Positions 7,193 to 15,782 of a DNA stretch of 28,781 nucleotides are shown here, piece after piece. Location: positions 87,350 to 116,130 of the forward strand of contig CAQUBD010000002.1 of the NCBI GenBank assembly GCA_948891265.1. The letters run 5' to 3'. The first letter of the stretch is position 1. The number at the start of each line of letters is the position of its first letter. This DNA comes from an uncultured Clostridia bacterium. GTDB taxonomy: Bacteria > Bacillota > Clostridia > TANB77 > CAG-508. Position numbers and translations under genes: made by a program. The notes beneath the pieces were generated by a model, which saw nothing but the letters and a program-made list of their open reading frames with translations, did not search any database and was not told where the DNA came from.

Positions 7193-8614
7193 ATGAGTAC
7201 AGCGACAAACTCTAAAGGATATGCAGATATTATGGCATGCCACCCAGGAGTAACTGGATCCAATATTTTAATAGTTGCTAAATATGATGATGATACAACT
7301 ATTAAAGGATGTGTCGATATGGGGCTATTTCAAGAGAGGGAGTTTTCAGATTTAAATAACAAACTATTGTGTCAGCCTGATAATCTTGACTTTGTATTAA
7401 TAACACATAACCACATAGACCACACAGGCAGATTACCATTACTTATTCAAAAAGGTTATAGTGGAAACATTTACACATCATATATCACAAAACAACTTAT
7501 TCCTTTAGCTTTAAGTGATAGTTTTAGAGTATTAAATAAAGTAGCTAAACGGAATAATGAAAAGCCACTATTTGCAGAAAATGATATAAACTTAACATTA
7601 AATAGAGTTGTAGGTTGCCAATACAACCAAGAAATTCAATTAACTCCAAATGTTAAAGCAACTTTCTTAAGTAATGGACATTTATTAGGAGCCGCTATGA
7701 TTTTAGTTCAAATCACTAAACAAGGATATGAAGATATAAATATTCTTTTCACAGGTGATTATAATAATAAGAATATGTTTTTTGATGTGGCTCCTGTCCC
7801 AGACAAAATAAAGAAACTGCCATTAACAATTGTTCAAGAATCAACCTATGGGGATATGTACTCATCAGATATGACAAAGTGCTTTGAAGAAAATATTGTT
7901 TCAGCGATTAAAAAACAAAAGATTGTATTAGTACCAGTATTTTCATTAGGAAGGGCCCAAGAAATATTATATATTATTAAAATACTTCAAAAGTCAGGAA
8001 AACTTCCTATATCAATTCCTATATATTTTGATGGGAAATTGGCTTTTAAATATACTAATATATATCTTAAAGGTGATGTGAATATAAAGGAAGAGATGCG
8101 GGATTTTTTACCAGAAAACTTAGTTTATGTCAATAAAAATATCAGATATGATATTTTAGGAGACAATCTGCCTAAAATAATTTTGACAACATCAGGAATG
8201 GGGTCTTATGGACCTGCAACAACATACATTCCTAGACTGTTATGCAAAAAAGATGTCTTAATACACTTTACTGGTTATACTTCTGAAGGTACTTTAGGAA
8301 ACAGATTAAGAACTACTCCAATAGGTGAGCAAATTGAAGTAGCAGGACTAAGAGTAATAAAAAGAGCAGATGTAGAGTATACAACAGAGTTTTCAGCACA
8401 TGCAAAGGCAGATGAAATGATTGAATTTTTACAACAATTTGAAAACTTAAAGTTAGTACTCTTAAATCATGGAGAACAAGAAGTAAAAGAAAAATTCTCG
8501 CAAAGTATTCTAAGAGAGGTAGATACAGATTACGTAGGTATTTTAGGTAATGAGTATTTATTCCGTATAGGTGCCAATGGATTAATAAAAACAATGGGAA
8601 CAAAATTTATATAA
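7193..8614 (+). CDS. Beta-CASP metallo-beta-lactamase-fold nuclease (RNase J/CPSF-like), paralog 2
   Basis: A 473-residue predicted RNA-processing metallo-hydrolase. HNHIDH is at 72-77, followed by SNGHLLGA, FTGDYNN, QESTYGD, PVFSLGRAQEILY, TTSGMGSYGPA, SAHAKADEM (motif B) and LNHGE (motif C). All zinc and beta-CASP positions appear intact. The SLGRAQE motif is more canonical than in paralog 1 (TFAQDRHQ), so this copy may keep the ancestral activity. The start ATG 7193 follows AAAGGAGAC (7179-7187). It has a ~120-nt leader with a hairpin and its own terminator. Codon use is closer to the AT-rich core than that of paralog 1, so the two copies probably did not arise by recent tandem duplication. 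Confidence 0.9.
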   Translation: MSTATNSKGYADIMACHPGVTGSNILIVAKYDDDTTIKGCVDMGLFQEREFSDLNNKLLCQPDNLDFVLITHNHIDHTGRLPLLIQKGYSGNIYTSYITKQLIPLALSDSFRVLNKVAKRNNEKPLFAENDINLTLNRVVGCQYNQEIQLTPNVKATFLSNGHLLGAAMILVQITKQGYEDINILFTGDYNNKNMFFDVAPVPDKIKKLPLTIVQESTYGDMYSSDMTKCFEENIVSAIKKQKIVLVPVFSLGRAQEILYIIKILQKSGKLPISIPIYFDGKLAFKYTNIYLKGDVNIKEEMRDFLPENLVYVNKNIRYDILGDNLPKIILTTSGMGSYGPATTYIPRLLCKKDVLIHFTGYTSEGTLGNRLRTTPIGEQIEVAGLRVIKRADVEYTTEFSAHAKADEMIEFLQQFENLKLVLLNHGEQEVKEKFSQSILREVDTDYVGILGNEYLFRIGANGLIKTMGTKFI

Positions 8615-8622
8615 TTTAAGAG

Positions 8623-8657
8623 AGGTTCATGAATTTTCATGAGCCTTTTTCTTTTTT
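8623..8657 (+). terminator. Intrinsic terminator of beta-CASP paralog 2
   Basis: AGGTTCATGAA (8623-8633) pairs with TTCATGAGCCT (8636-8646) with one G-U, followed by a long T-run. Confidence 0.9.
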
Positions 8658-8737
8658 ATTTCTAATTTGTTCTAAAAAAGACAACCCCTGAATATTATAT
8701 AAATATCAGAGAAAATAAAAAGATGGAGGAGACTAAT

Positions 8738-9034
8738 ATGACTATTGATGAAAGAAAAAGTATAAACACAGGAGTTATTCAAAATTTAATATTAGAAAAT
8801 AGGGGAAAGCTAAGCATATCAGGAGTAAATGATGTATTAAGTTTTGATGATCAGGTAGTTATGGTAGAAACAGAATTAGGGTTACTTACAGTAAAAGGAG
8901 ATAATATAAGGATAAATAAATTAAGTATAGATACGTCAGAAGTTATTGTAGAAGGAAACATATCTTACTTAGCATATAGTGATAAAGAATTAGAAAAAAA
9001 TAAAGGAAGTATTATAAGTAAAATTTTTAAATAA
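8738..9034 (+). CDS. yabP: Sporulation protein YabP
   Basis: A 98-residue protein of the YabP/YqfC family, needed for spore formation in Bacillus and often produced in the mother cell. It shows the family's beta-strand-rich pattern: LENRGKLSISGVNDVLSFD, then VMVETELGLLTVKGDNI and the late VIVEGNISYLAY. The start ATG 8738 lies 8 nt after GGAGG (8725-8729); an in-frame ATG at 8723 overlaps that RBS and is rejected. It heads the conserved order yabP-yabQ-divIC. I did not find a convincing sigma-E promoter upstream. Confidence 0.92.
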   Translation: MTIDERKSINTGVIQNLILENRGKLSISGVNDVLSFDDQVVMVETELGLLTVKGDNIRINKLSIDTSEVIVEGNISYLAYSDKELEKNKGSIISKIFK

Positions 9035-9113
9035 AATGTATAATAAGAGTTTATACTAAAATAGCACTAAGCTATCTTTAAAATAATTACTAAATATAAA
9101 GGACTGATAAATT

Positions 9114-9602
9114 ATGGTTACAAATCAAGCTTATTTATTCTTAATATTTATAATAAATGGTATTCTTGTAGGCCTATTATTTGATATATTCAGAATATTA
9201 AGAAAAAGTTTTAAAACATCAGATATTATAACATATATACAAGACGTGTTATTTTGGATTTTAACAGGTTTTATATTGCTATATTCAATATTTACCTTTA
9301 GCAATGGAGAAGTTCGTTTATATATGTTTTTGGCAGTATTTTTAGGTTGTTTAATATATATGCTAATCTTTAGTAAACATTTTATAAAAATAAATGTAAA
9401 AATTATATTGATCTTAAAAGGAATGCTAGGAAAAATTATAAAGATACTAATATATCCTATTAAAATAATAATCAATTTTGCTAGAAAAATACTTTTTAAA
9501 CCTATAAAATTTATAACAATAAACATAAATAATTTTAGCAAAAATACTCAACAAAAACTAAAAAATATATTAAAACGACCAAAAAAGAAAATACAAACAT
9601 AA
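9114..9602 (+). CDS. yabQ: Spore cortex biosynthesis protein YabQ
   Basis: A 162-residue integral membrane protein needed for spore cortex formation. The N-terminus has the family signature FIINGILVGLLFDIFRILRK. Membrane segments lie at about 6-25, 42-62 and 69-86. The tail from about 90 on is very Lys/Ile-rich and basic (IKIIINFARKILFKPIK), presumably lying along the inner membrane face. Its position between yabP and divIC confirms the call. AAAGGA at 9099-9104 is a modest RBS. Confidence 0.9.
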   Translation: MVTNQAYLFLIFIINGILVGLLFDIFRILRKSFKTSDIITYIQDVLFWILTGFILLYSIFTFSNGEVRLYMFLAVFLGCLIYMLIFSKHFIKINVKIILILKGMLGKIIKILIYPIKIIINFARKILFKPIKFITININNFSKNTQQKLKNILKRPKKKIQT

Positions 9603-9691
9603 AAATTACAAATTTTTTAAAAAAGAAGAAGGATTTTTGGAAAAATTGTAGAAAAATATATTATACGTTATTTTAGACAGGAGATATACTG

Positions 9692-9964
9692 ATGAGAAAA
9701 AAGAGATTATATAAAAGATTATTAATTATATTAGTATTAACATATGCTTTATTTACTATTGTTAATCAACAAAAAATATTAAATCAATACAGTAAAAATA
9801 GCAAAGAACTTGCAAGTAAAATAGAAGAACAAAAAATATATAATGAAGAACTTGTTGCTGAAAAAGAAAATGTCAATTCTCAAGAGTTTATTGAACAAAC
9901 AGCAAGAGAAATGCTAGAAATGTATTATCCAAATGAAAAAATATATATTGATAAAGGATTGTAA
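9692..9964 (+). CDS. divIC: Septum formation initiator, DivIC/FtsB family
   Basis: A 90-residue bitopic division protein. It has a basic N-terminus (RKKRLYKR), one membrane helix (residues ~9-24), an extracytoplasmic coiled coil (~25-65) and the conserved end of FtsB/DivIC proteins (EFIEQTAREML...YYPNEKIYI). In Bacillus, DivIC pairs with FtsL in the divisome. The RBS is CAGGAGAT just before ATG 9692. The gene order after yabQ matches Bacillus and clostridia. Confidence 0.92.
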   Translation: MRKKRLYKRLLIILVLTYALFTIVNQQKILNQYSKNSKELASKIEEQKIYNEELVAEKENVNSQEFIEQTAREMLEMYYPNEKIYIDKGL

Positions 9965-9987
9965 TATTAATTATTACAATTTTTTTA
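9958..9987 (+). terminator. Terminator overlapping the divIC stop codon
   Basis: ATTGTAATA (9958-9966) pairs with TATTACAAT (9972-9980), then eight T's. It closes the yabP-yabQ-divIC cluster. Confidence 0.85.
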
Positions 9988-10131
9988 CTTTTTATCTTCC
10001 TTTTTCTGGAAATATATGTTATAATATAAATGTATTTTATTTAATTCGAAACAAATCCCATTAAAAACAAAATAATAAATAAATAAGAAATAATGTACAA
10101 ATATGTAAATTTATAATTTTAGGAGGAATAA

Positions 10132-11475
10132 ATGACAAATTTAGAAGAAAAAACACTAGCTGAGTTAAAAGAATTAGCAAAAGAAAACAATATTAAAAAT
10201 ATCTCTAAACTAAAAAAGGAAGATTTAATAGAAGTATTAAATCAGGTATTAAATAATAATACTAAAGAAAGAAATGAAGAAGGAATAGCTTTAGGTAATG
10301 CTAACAATAATAATAGCAGCTATCAAGAACTTTCTGGATATAAACTTACAAATGAGGGAGACGAAATAGTAGAAGGAATATTAGACGTATTACCAGATGG
10401 GTATGGCTTTTTAAGAGGAGAAAACTATTTATCAAGTCCAAAAGATGTATATATATCAGTAGTTCAAATAAGAAGATTTAAATTAGATACTGGAGATGTA
10501 ATTAAAGGAATATCAAGATTTAAAGAAGGTGAAAAATTTCCATCACTAATATTTGTAGGAGAAGTTAATGGGGAATCTCCTGAAAAAGCTGCAAGAAGGA
10601 AAAGATTTGACGAATTAACACCAATATATCCAAATGAAAGAATTAAATTAGAAACAGAATCTAAAGAAACAGCAATGAGACTAATTGATTTAATGTCACC
10701 AATAGGAAAAGGGCAAAGAGGAATGATAGTTGCTCCGCCTAAAGTTGGAAAAACAACATTATTAAAAAAAGTTGCTAATAGTATTTCTACAAATACACCG
10801 GAAGCCAAATTAATAGTACTTTTAATAGATGAAAGACCAGAAGAAGTTACAGATATGAAACGTTCTATAAATGGGGAAGTAATATATTCTACATTTGACG
10901 AATTGCCAGAACATCATGTAAAAGTAGCAGAAATGGTTTTAGAAAGAGCAAAAAGATTAGTAGAACAAGGACAAGATGTTGTTATTCTTTTAGATAGTAT
11001 AACAAGACTTGCAAGAGCATATAACTTAACAATACCATCATCAGGTAGAACATTATCAGGAGGGTTAGACCCTGCAGCATTACATAAACCAAAGAAATTC
11101 TTTGGAGCAGCAAGGAATATTGAATTTGGTGGAAGTCTAACAATACTTGCAACAGCATTAGTAGATACAGGAAGTAGAATGGATGATGTTATATTTGAAG
11201 AATTCAAAGGTACAGGTAATATGGAAGTTCACTTAGATAGAAAACTATCTGAAAAACGTATCTTCCCAGCTATTGATATTAATAAATCAGGTACAAGAAG
11301 AGAAGACTTATTATTAACTCAAAAAGAAAAAGAAACTGTATTTGCTTTAAGAAAAGCTATGAACAGCATGCCAGTCGCAGATGTTACTGAACAAGTTATT
11401 TCTATGATGGTAAAAACAAAAAATAACAATGAATTTTTAGATGAAATCGATAATTATATTAGAAGATTTAAATAG
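10132..11475 (+). CDS. rho: Transcription termination factor Rho
   Basis: A 447-residue hexameric RNA helicase that ends transcription. The N-terminal helical Rho_N domain (KTLAELKELAKENNIKNI, residues 7-24) is followed by a short Asn-rich linker (~42-64) and the RNA-binding cold-shock-like domain with the signature YGFLR around 88-92. The ATPase domain has Walker A PPKVGKTT (about 202-209), LIDERPEEVTDM, Walker B VVILLDS, and the Q/R loops around SGGLDPAALHKPKKFFGAARN. Length is typical for Gram-positive Rho. The RBS is AGGAGGAA. It stands alone, with a terminator after it. Confidence 0.97.
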   Translation: MTNLEEKTLAELKELAKENNIKNISKLKKEDLIEVLNQVLNNNTKERNEEGIALGNANNNNSSYQELSGYKLTNEGDEIVEGILDVLPDGYGFLRGENYLSSPKDVYISVVQIRRFKLDTGDVIKGISRFKEGEKFPSLIFVGEVNGESPEKAARRKRFDELTPIYPNERIKLETESKETAMRLIDLMSPIGKGQRGMIVAPPKVGKTTLLKKVANSISTNTPEAKLIVLLIDERPEEVTDMKRSINGEVIYSTFDELPEHHVKVAEMVLERAKRLVEQGQDVVILLDSITRLARAYNLTIPSSGRTLSGGLDPAALHKPKKFFGAARNIEFGGSLTILATALVDTGSRMDDVIFEEFKGTGNMEVHLDRKLSEKRIFPAIDINKSGTRREDLLLTQKEKETVFALRKAMNSMPVADVTEQVISMMVKTKNNNEFLDEIDNYIRRFK

Positions 11476-11487
11476 AATAAATTGAAG

Positions 11488-11531
11488 AAAGTAGAAGATG
11501 TTATGTATTTTTCGACATTTTCTACTTTTTT
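11488..11531 (+). terminator. Terminator after rho
   Basis: AAAGTAGAA (11488-11496) pairs with TTTCTACTTT near 11518-11527 and adjoining GATGT/ACAT bases extend the stem; a T-run follows. Confidence 0.75.
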
Positions 11532-11542
11532 ACTTATTTTGC

Positions 11543-11593
11543 TTGACATAAGTTTAAAAATATTATACACTATCGTTAACGTAATTCATTAAC
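11543..11593 (+). promoter_or_regulatory. Promoter and possible operator of the AAA+/M41 gene
   Basis: A perfect -35 TTGACA (11543-11548) is followed 17 bp later by TACACT, or by TTATAC at shorter spacing. Just downstream are the palindrome CGTTAACG (11574-11581) and a related TCATTAAC (11586-11593), forming two TCRTTAAC direct repeats 13 bp apart. These could bind a regulator. Confidence 0.5.
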
Positions 11594-11619
11594 AATATTT
11601 TCAATAGGAGGAAATCATT

Positions 11620-13233
11620 ATGAAAAGAAAAGATAATCGGACAGTAACAATCTATGCAGCAACAGAGAATTGTCAACAAATTGCAATAAATGTCTTGTTA
11701 TCTGAATTAGAAGAAGCTTACAATCTAGCAAAAAAGAGTAACCATAAAGAAATATATATTCAATATGGCGAATCAGACATTAAGCTTTCTCTTACGCAGA
11801 CAAGACGCATTATTGTATCAACAAAAAAACAGTATAATTCTGAGAAGTTAATTCCAAAAACTTTAAAGAAATATCTTACTCTCGATCTTTCGGCTGTTTG
11901 CGGAAAAATTGTTGGTCGAGATCAAGAAATTGATAGGGTATGGACTTATTTAACATCACAAAGAAAAAGCAATGCAATTCTTATTGGAGAAAGAGGCGTC
12001 GGAAAAACAACAATTGCGACAGAAATTATGCGGCAAATCAATTTGGGTGAATGTCCAAAGCAATTTCGCAATTATTATTTCGTAACACTAAATACGATTG
12101 CTTTGCTAGATTTAGCAGAAAAAGGAGGCTTTACCTATTCTATAATTTTGCAACAATTATATAATTTTATAGAAGAGAACAAAGAAAAAGTTATCTTTTA
12201 TATTGATAATCTCTTAGATGTAAAATGTGATTTGGGTATGTTAAAAAAATTGTTCAGGAAGTGTTTATTTGAATATAACATTAAGTTCGTGGCATCTATA
12301 AACAATGAGGATTTTGAAGATTACTTCGAAATAGATACCGAAATTATGAAATATTTAAATAATATCTGGATTGAAGAGCCTGAAATTGAAGAGATTTACC
12401 CAATGATTAAAAGTAAAATCGATATTCTCGAAGTGAAATATGGTGTAACTATTTCAAAGAAAATGGTTAATTTTGCAATATCAACAGCAAATTACCATGC
12501 TGATTTTAGCAGAGCAAATCCAGAAAAAACAATTGATGCTATCAATTTTGCATTAGCAGATGCACAGAGAAAAGGGCAGAAAGAAATTACAAAGCAAAAC
12601 TTCTTTTCATACTATCAAATTAACTTTAAAGAAGTTAGTAAAATGCCTTTAGAAAGAGAAACAGAAGTTGCATACCATGAAATTGGTCATTGTTTGGTTG
12701 GGATGCTATCACCAAATATAAAATGCGACAAAATTGATAATGTTTCTATTTTACCATCGGATTTCTGGGGTGGAGTAACAGTACATCATTATAATCTAAT
12801 GGAATATCAGCTTTCTTCGGTAGAATACTTCACAGATTACATCGCCTATTTATTAGGAGGAAGAGTAGGCGAAATGTGTTACACTAATACATTTTCTGCT
12901 GGTGCAGAATCGGATTTATTAAAAGCAAATGATATTGCTGAGCAAGCAGTATTATCACTTGGTTTGGCCGGAGTAGAAGGTGAAGATAACAAAACCTATA
13001 TAGCAATGGGATATGTGAAAGACTACCTTCTTACAGATGAGATCAAAATTAAAATCAACAAAGAAATTGCAAAACTTATAGAAGAGGGGTTTAAAAGAGC
13101 TAAAAAAATCATTGAAGATAACAAGGAACTCTTTGAGGAACTTGTACAAAGAATACTTGAAGATAAAATTCTTGTTACTGAGGAACTAGATGAAATCTGT
13201 CAAAAATATATCAAAGATTCTAACAATTCATAA
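11620..13233 (+). CDS. Soluble AAA+ (ClpA/B D1-like) ATPase fused to an FtsH-type M41 zinc peptidase
   Basis: A 537-residue predicted ATP-dependent protease of unusual architecture. Residues 1-80 are an unrecognised N-domain. From 94 on the sequence follows the first ATPase module of ClpA/ClpB: CGKIVGRDQEIDRV, Walker A GERGVGKT (123-130), Walker B-like VIFYIDN (191-197), then EIYPMIKSKIDILEVKYGV and NPEKTIDAINFALADA (300-315). Residues ~345-530 are an M41 peptidase: HEIGH (353-357), LLGGRVGE (411-418) and the third zinc ligand in SAGAESDLLKA (D432), as in FtsH. FtsH normally carries its own AAA domain and two membrane helices; neither is present. The Walker B glutamate is replaced by Asn, so ATP hydrolysis may be slow or absent. 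Codon use is richer in G/C than rho. It has its own promoter, RBS (GGAGGA) and terminator, and looks like an acquired unit. Confidence 0.88.
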   Translation: MKRKDNRTVTIYAATENCQQIAINVLLSELEEAYNLAKKSNHKEIYIQYGESDIKLSLTQTRRIIVSTKKQYNSEKLIPKTLKKYLTLDLSAVCGKIVGRDQEIDRVWTYLTSQRKSNAILIGERGVGKTTIATEIMRQINLGECPKQFRNYYFVTLNTIALLDLAEKGGFTYSIILQQLYNFIEENKEKVIFYIDNLLDVKCDLGMLKKLFRKCLFEYNIKFVASINNEDFEDYFEIDTEIMKYLNNIWIEEPEIEEIYPMIKSKIDILEVKYGVTISKKMVNFAISTANYHADFSRANPEKTIDAINFALADAQRKGQKEITKQNFFSYYQINFKEVSKMPLERETEVAYHEIGHCLVGMLSPNIKCDKIDNVSILPSDFWGGVTVHHYNLMEYQLSSVEYFTDYIAYLLGGRVGEMCYTNTFSAGAESDLLKANDIAEQAVLSLGLAGVEGEDNKTYIAMGYVKDYLLTDEIKIKINKEIAKLIEEGFKRAKKIIEDNKELFEELVQRILEDKILVTEELDEICQKYIKDSNNS

Positions 13234-13275
13234 TGAAATTAATATTCTTTTATGTCAAAAGAGTATCACACTTCT

Positions 13276-13306
13276 AAAAAGACACAGTTTAATGCTGTGT
13301 CTTTTT
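13276..13306 (+). terminator. Terminator of the AAA+/M41 gene
   Basis: AAAAAGACACAG (13276-13287) pairs perfectly with CTGTGTCTTTTT (13295-13306). It can work on both strands. Confidence 0.95.
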
Positions 13307-13378
13307 CTTACTAATTTTTGATAGGAGAAAGAATAGGTAAATTATATTTTAACTTAATTATTTTAAATATATAACATT

Positions 13379-13945
13379 GCACAAAATCAAAGTTTTGTGC
13401 AAATAGGAGTAGGATCAAAAATAGAACCATATCAATATAGTCCTACCTTTGAAATCTTCCTAATCCTTATTATTAAGCCTGTTTTAGATTATTATTCTAT
13501 CAACAACTTATATTACTTCTTTATAAAAACGCCTTAAAATCGATTCTCGTACGTCGTTATTTTGGTACTTTTTCGGATTTTTATATATTCTTATTTCGTG
13601 CGTTGATATTTTACAAATTTATAAGTTCTAATATAAGTAATATCAGTAATCTATAAATTTAATATTCATATAAAATTATAATTAAATATCAGAAATTATT
13701 TACAAAATTTTATCAAATGACAAATGTTCGCTTTTTGAAATTTTATAAATGTAAAACTAAAATTTTAAATTTATAATCCCAAATTACAATTTGAAAATTT
13801 AGAAATTTATTTTGTACAATCTATATTATTAAATTTATAATTTTAAAATTTATTCTTAAAAATTTCTAATGATATTATAATTCTAAAAATTAGTTTATAA
13901 GGGTATTGATTTTGCTATATCCCCCCTACTCTACTAGTTTTGTAA
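13379..13945. repeat. Non-coding repeat A (~550 nt), possibly a structured RNA or cassette boundary
   Basis: No ORF fits in 13307-13978. Four blocks match repeat B (15783-16333) in the same order and orientation: TCAAAGTTTTGTGCAAATAGG (13387 on), TTATAAAAAC followed by a GAT-rich stretch (13521 on), ACAAATGTTCGCTTTTTGAAA (13720-13740), and CCCCCTACTC (13922 on). Total span from first to last block is nearly the same in both copies (534 and 529 nt), though the sequence between blocks has diverged. Local hairpins occur: GCACAAAA/TTTTGTGC (13379-13400) and GTAGGA/TCCTAC. The end blocks GAGTAGG and CCTACTC are complementary, so the ends could pair. Confidence 0.6.
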
Positions 13946-13978
13946 ATTATTTTATTCAGCATTTTCTATTTATAACTT

Positions 13979-14434
13979 TTAAAGTTTCCTTGCATTTTCT
14001 ATTTGCAATTTACATTCATTTTCTAAAACTCCAATTTCAATATTTAATTTAGTTAAGGCTTTTTCTTTAATATCGAATATTGTAACATTAGGATTCATAT
14101 CAGATTCACTTGGAGCACCATATATAAAATTTTTTATTTTAGCTTTAATACATGCAGACATACACATACTACAACTCCAAGCGTTTGAAACGATACAATA
14201 CTGTGATAAATCTCTTGTTTCTAGTTTCTTACAAGCCTCTGAAATTAAGTTTATTTCAGCATGCAATACTGGATTACACTCTGATTTAGCTGTATTATGT
14301 GTTTTTTCTATTACATTTCCATCTTTATCAATTAAAATTGCACCAAAAGGCGAATTGCCTTCTTGTATTGCAATATCTACTTCATTCATCACTATTCTCA
14401 TTAATTTTTCTTTTTTAGATTGACTTAAATTCAT
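13979..14434 (-). CDS. Cytidine/guanine deaminase-like nucleoside deaminase
   Basis: A 151-residue zinc-dependent deaminase of the CDA/TadA/guanine deaminase superfamily. The zinc and proton-shuttle motif is HAE at 58-60 (PVLHAEINLI) and the second zinc motif is CSMC at 88-91. The usual Pro before the first Cys is Ser here. The arrangement (NSPFGAILIDKDG early, HAE, then CxxC in the next helix) fits guanine deaminase/TadA-like enzymes that act on free bases, nucleosides or tRNA; the substrate cannot be told. The start ATG 14434 is 6 nt from AGGAGG; an in-frame ATG at 14440 directly touches the RBS and is rejected. It lies 60 bp downstream of the ATPase gene on the same strand, so they are probably co-transcribed. 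Repeat A follows it. Confidence 0.87.
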   Translation of the reverse strand: MNLSQSKKEKLMRIVMNEVDIAIQEGNSPFGAILIDKDGNVIEKTHNTAKSECNPVLHAEINLISEACKKLETRDLSQYCIVSNAWSCSMCMSACIKAKIKNFIYGAPSESDMNPNVTIFDIKEKALTKLNIEIGVLENECKLQIENARKL

Positions 14435-14494
14435 TTTCATCCTCCTTCTAAATTAATACTTATTGAAAATTCTATTTGTTAGAAAACATATTTA

Positions 14495-15685
14495 CTATTT
14501 TATTAGCCAATTAGCAATATCATATATTTGTATACCTTCATATTGATAATCTTCATGCTTTGTTCTAGCTATTACTATCTTTGGATATGCATCTTTTATA
14601 CTTAGTAAAGGAGATACTTCTCTATTAAACGTCTTTTGTTCTGATATATTATCAGATACCTGAATATAAATTTGTTCTCCTTGCTTTTTAGCTACAAAAT
14701 CTATTTCTTTTTGATATAAAGTTCCTACATATACTTCATATCCTCTTCTTAATAATTCTATTGCAACTATATTTTCATATACTCTACCATAATCCATATT
14801 ATTTGCCCCAAGCATAGCATAACGAAAAGATTGGTCTGCTAAATAATATTTATTTTGTGTACTAAGATATTTTTTTCCTTTTATATCAAACCTTTTTATT
14901 TTATAAAAAGCAAAAGCATGACATAGATAATCTATATAGTTATTAATAGTTTTATCTGTTATACTGATATTATTCGAATTCAAAACTTTTGTAATATTAT
15001 TAGCAGAAGTTAGGTTTGAAACATTATCCATTAGATAATCTGTTAAATTTTGAATTATATCTGTATTTCTTATCTTATACTTTTGTTTAATATCTCTTAT
15101 TATTAACGTATTAAATACATCTTTAATATATTGATATTTCTCTTCCTGTGTTTTATATAAGTAAGAACCAGACATTCCACCTTCTAAAACATATTTATCA
15201 AAAGCTTCTTGAATATCTTTGTGCTTATAATATTTTTGATATTCTTTAAATGAAAATGGATATATTTCTATTTTAAAAGTTCTACCAGTAAATAGCGTTG
15301 CTAAATCACTACTCATTAAAAAGGCATTTGAACCTGTTATATAAATATCAAATTTTTCTTCTGCATGAAATCCATTTATTGCCTTTTCAAATTCTTCACA
15401 CATTTGAACTTCATCTATTAATAAAAAATTCTCTGAATCTTCTCTGTAATTTCTTTCAACATATTCTATTAATTCCTTATAGTTCTTTAATTGCTCAAAT
15501 TTTGGTAAATTATAATTAATATGTATTATATTAGCTTTTTCTATTCTTTTAAGCACATATTCTTTAAATTTTTCTAATAACTTCGATTTTCCACTACGCC
15601 TTATTCCTGTGATAACTTTTATGTCTGGAGTTCCAATTACATTTATGATCTTATTTAAATAATCTTCTCTATTTATTAATTTCAA
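14495..15685 (-). CDS. AAA ATPase with C-terminal DUF4143 domain
   Basis: A 396-residue protein of the widespread AAA_14/DUF4143 family found in gut bacteria and archaea. The N-terminal P-loop reads TGIRRSGKSKLL, followed by Walker B FLLIDEVQ and the sensor stretch DIYITGSNAFLM. A winged-helix-like middle region (NNISITDKTINNYIDYL) comes before the C-terminal nuclease-like fold (EIDFVAKKQGEQIYIQVS, reminiscent of D/E-x-K or Q nucleases). The family's role is unknown; it is often seen in accessory islands. The start is TTG 15685, chosen because the GTG at 15694 lies inside the RBS GAGGTGAT. A consensus promoter sits just upstream. Probably an operon with the deaminase gene. Confidence 0.9.
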   Translation of the reverse strand: MKLINREDYLNKIINVIGTPDIKVITGIRRSGKSKLLEKFKEYVLKRIEKANIIHINYNLPKFEQLKNYKELIEYVERNYREDSENFLLIDEVQMCEEFEKAINGFHAEEKFDIYITGSNAFLMSSDLATLFTGRTFKIEIYPFSFKEYQKYYKHKDIQEAFDKYVLEGGMSGSYLYKTQEEKYQYIKDVFNTLIIRDIKQKYKIRNTDIIQNLTDYLMDNVSNLTSANNITKVLNSNNISITDKTINNYIDYLCHAFAFYKIKRFDIKGKKYLSTQNKYYLADQSFRYAMLGANNMDYGRVYENIVAIELLRRGYEVYVGTLYQKEIDFVAKKQGEQIYIQVSDNISEQKTFNREVSPLLSIKDAYPKIVIARTKHEDYQYEGIQIYDIANWLIK

Positions 15686-15703
15686 ACTAATCACCTCAAT
15701 GTT

Positions 15704-15732
15704 ATTATAATTTATTTATTCCGAAAAGTCAA
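15704..15732 (-). promoter_or_regulatory. Sigma-A promoter of the ATPase-deaminase operon
   Basis: On the minus strand, TTGACT (15732-15727), a 17-bp spacer and TATAAT (15709-15704). Confidence 0.8.
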
Positions 15733-15782
15733 TTTTTTTTAATTTTTTCGTAATAAAAATCAAAACATAAAAACACTATATT

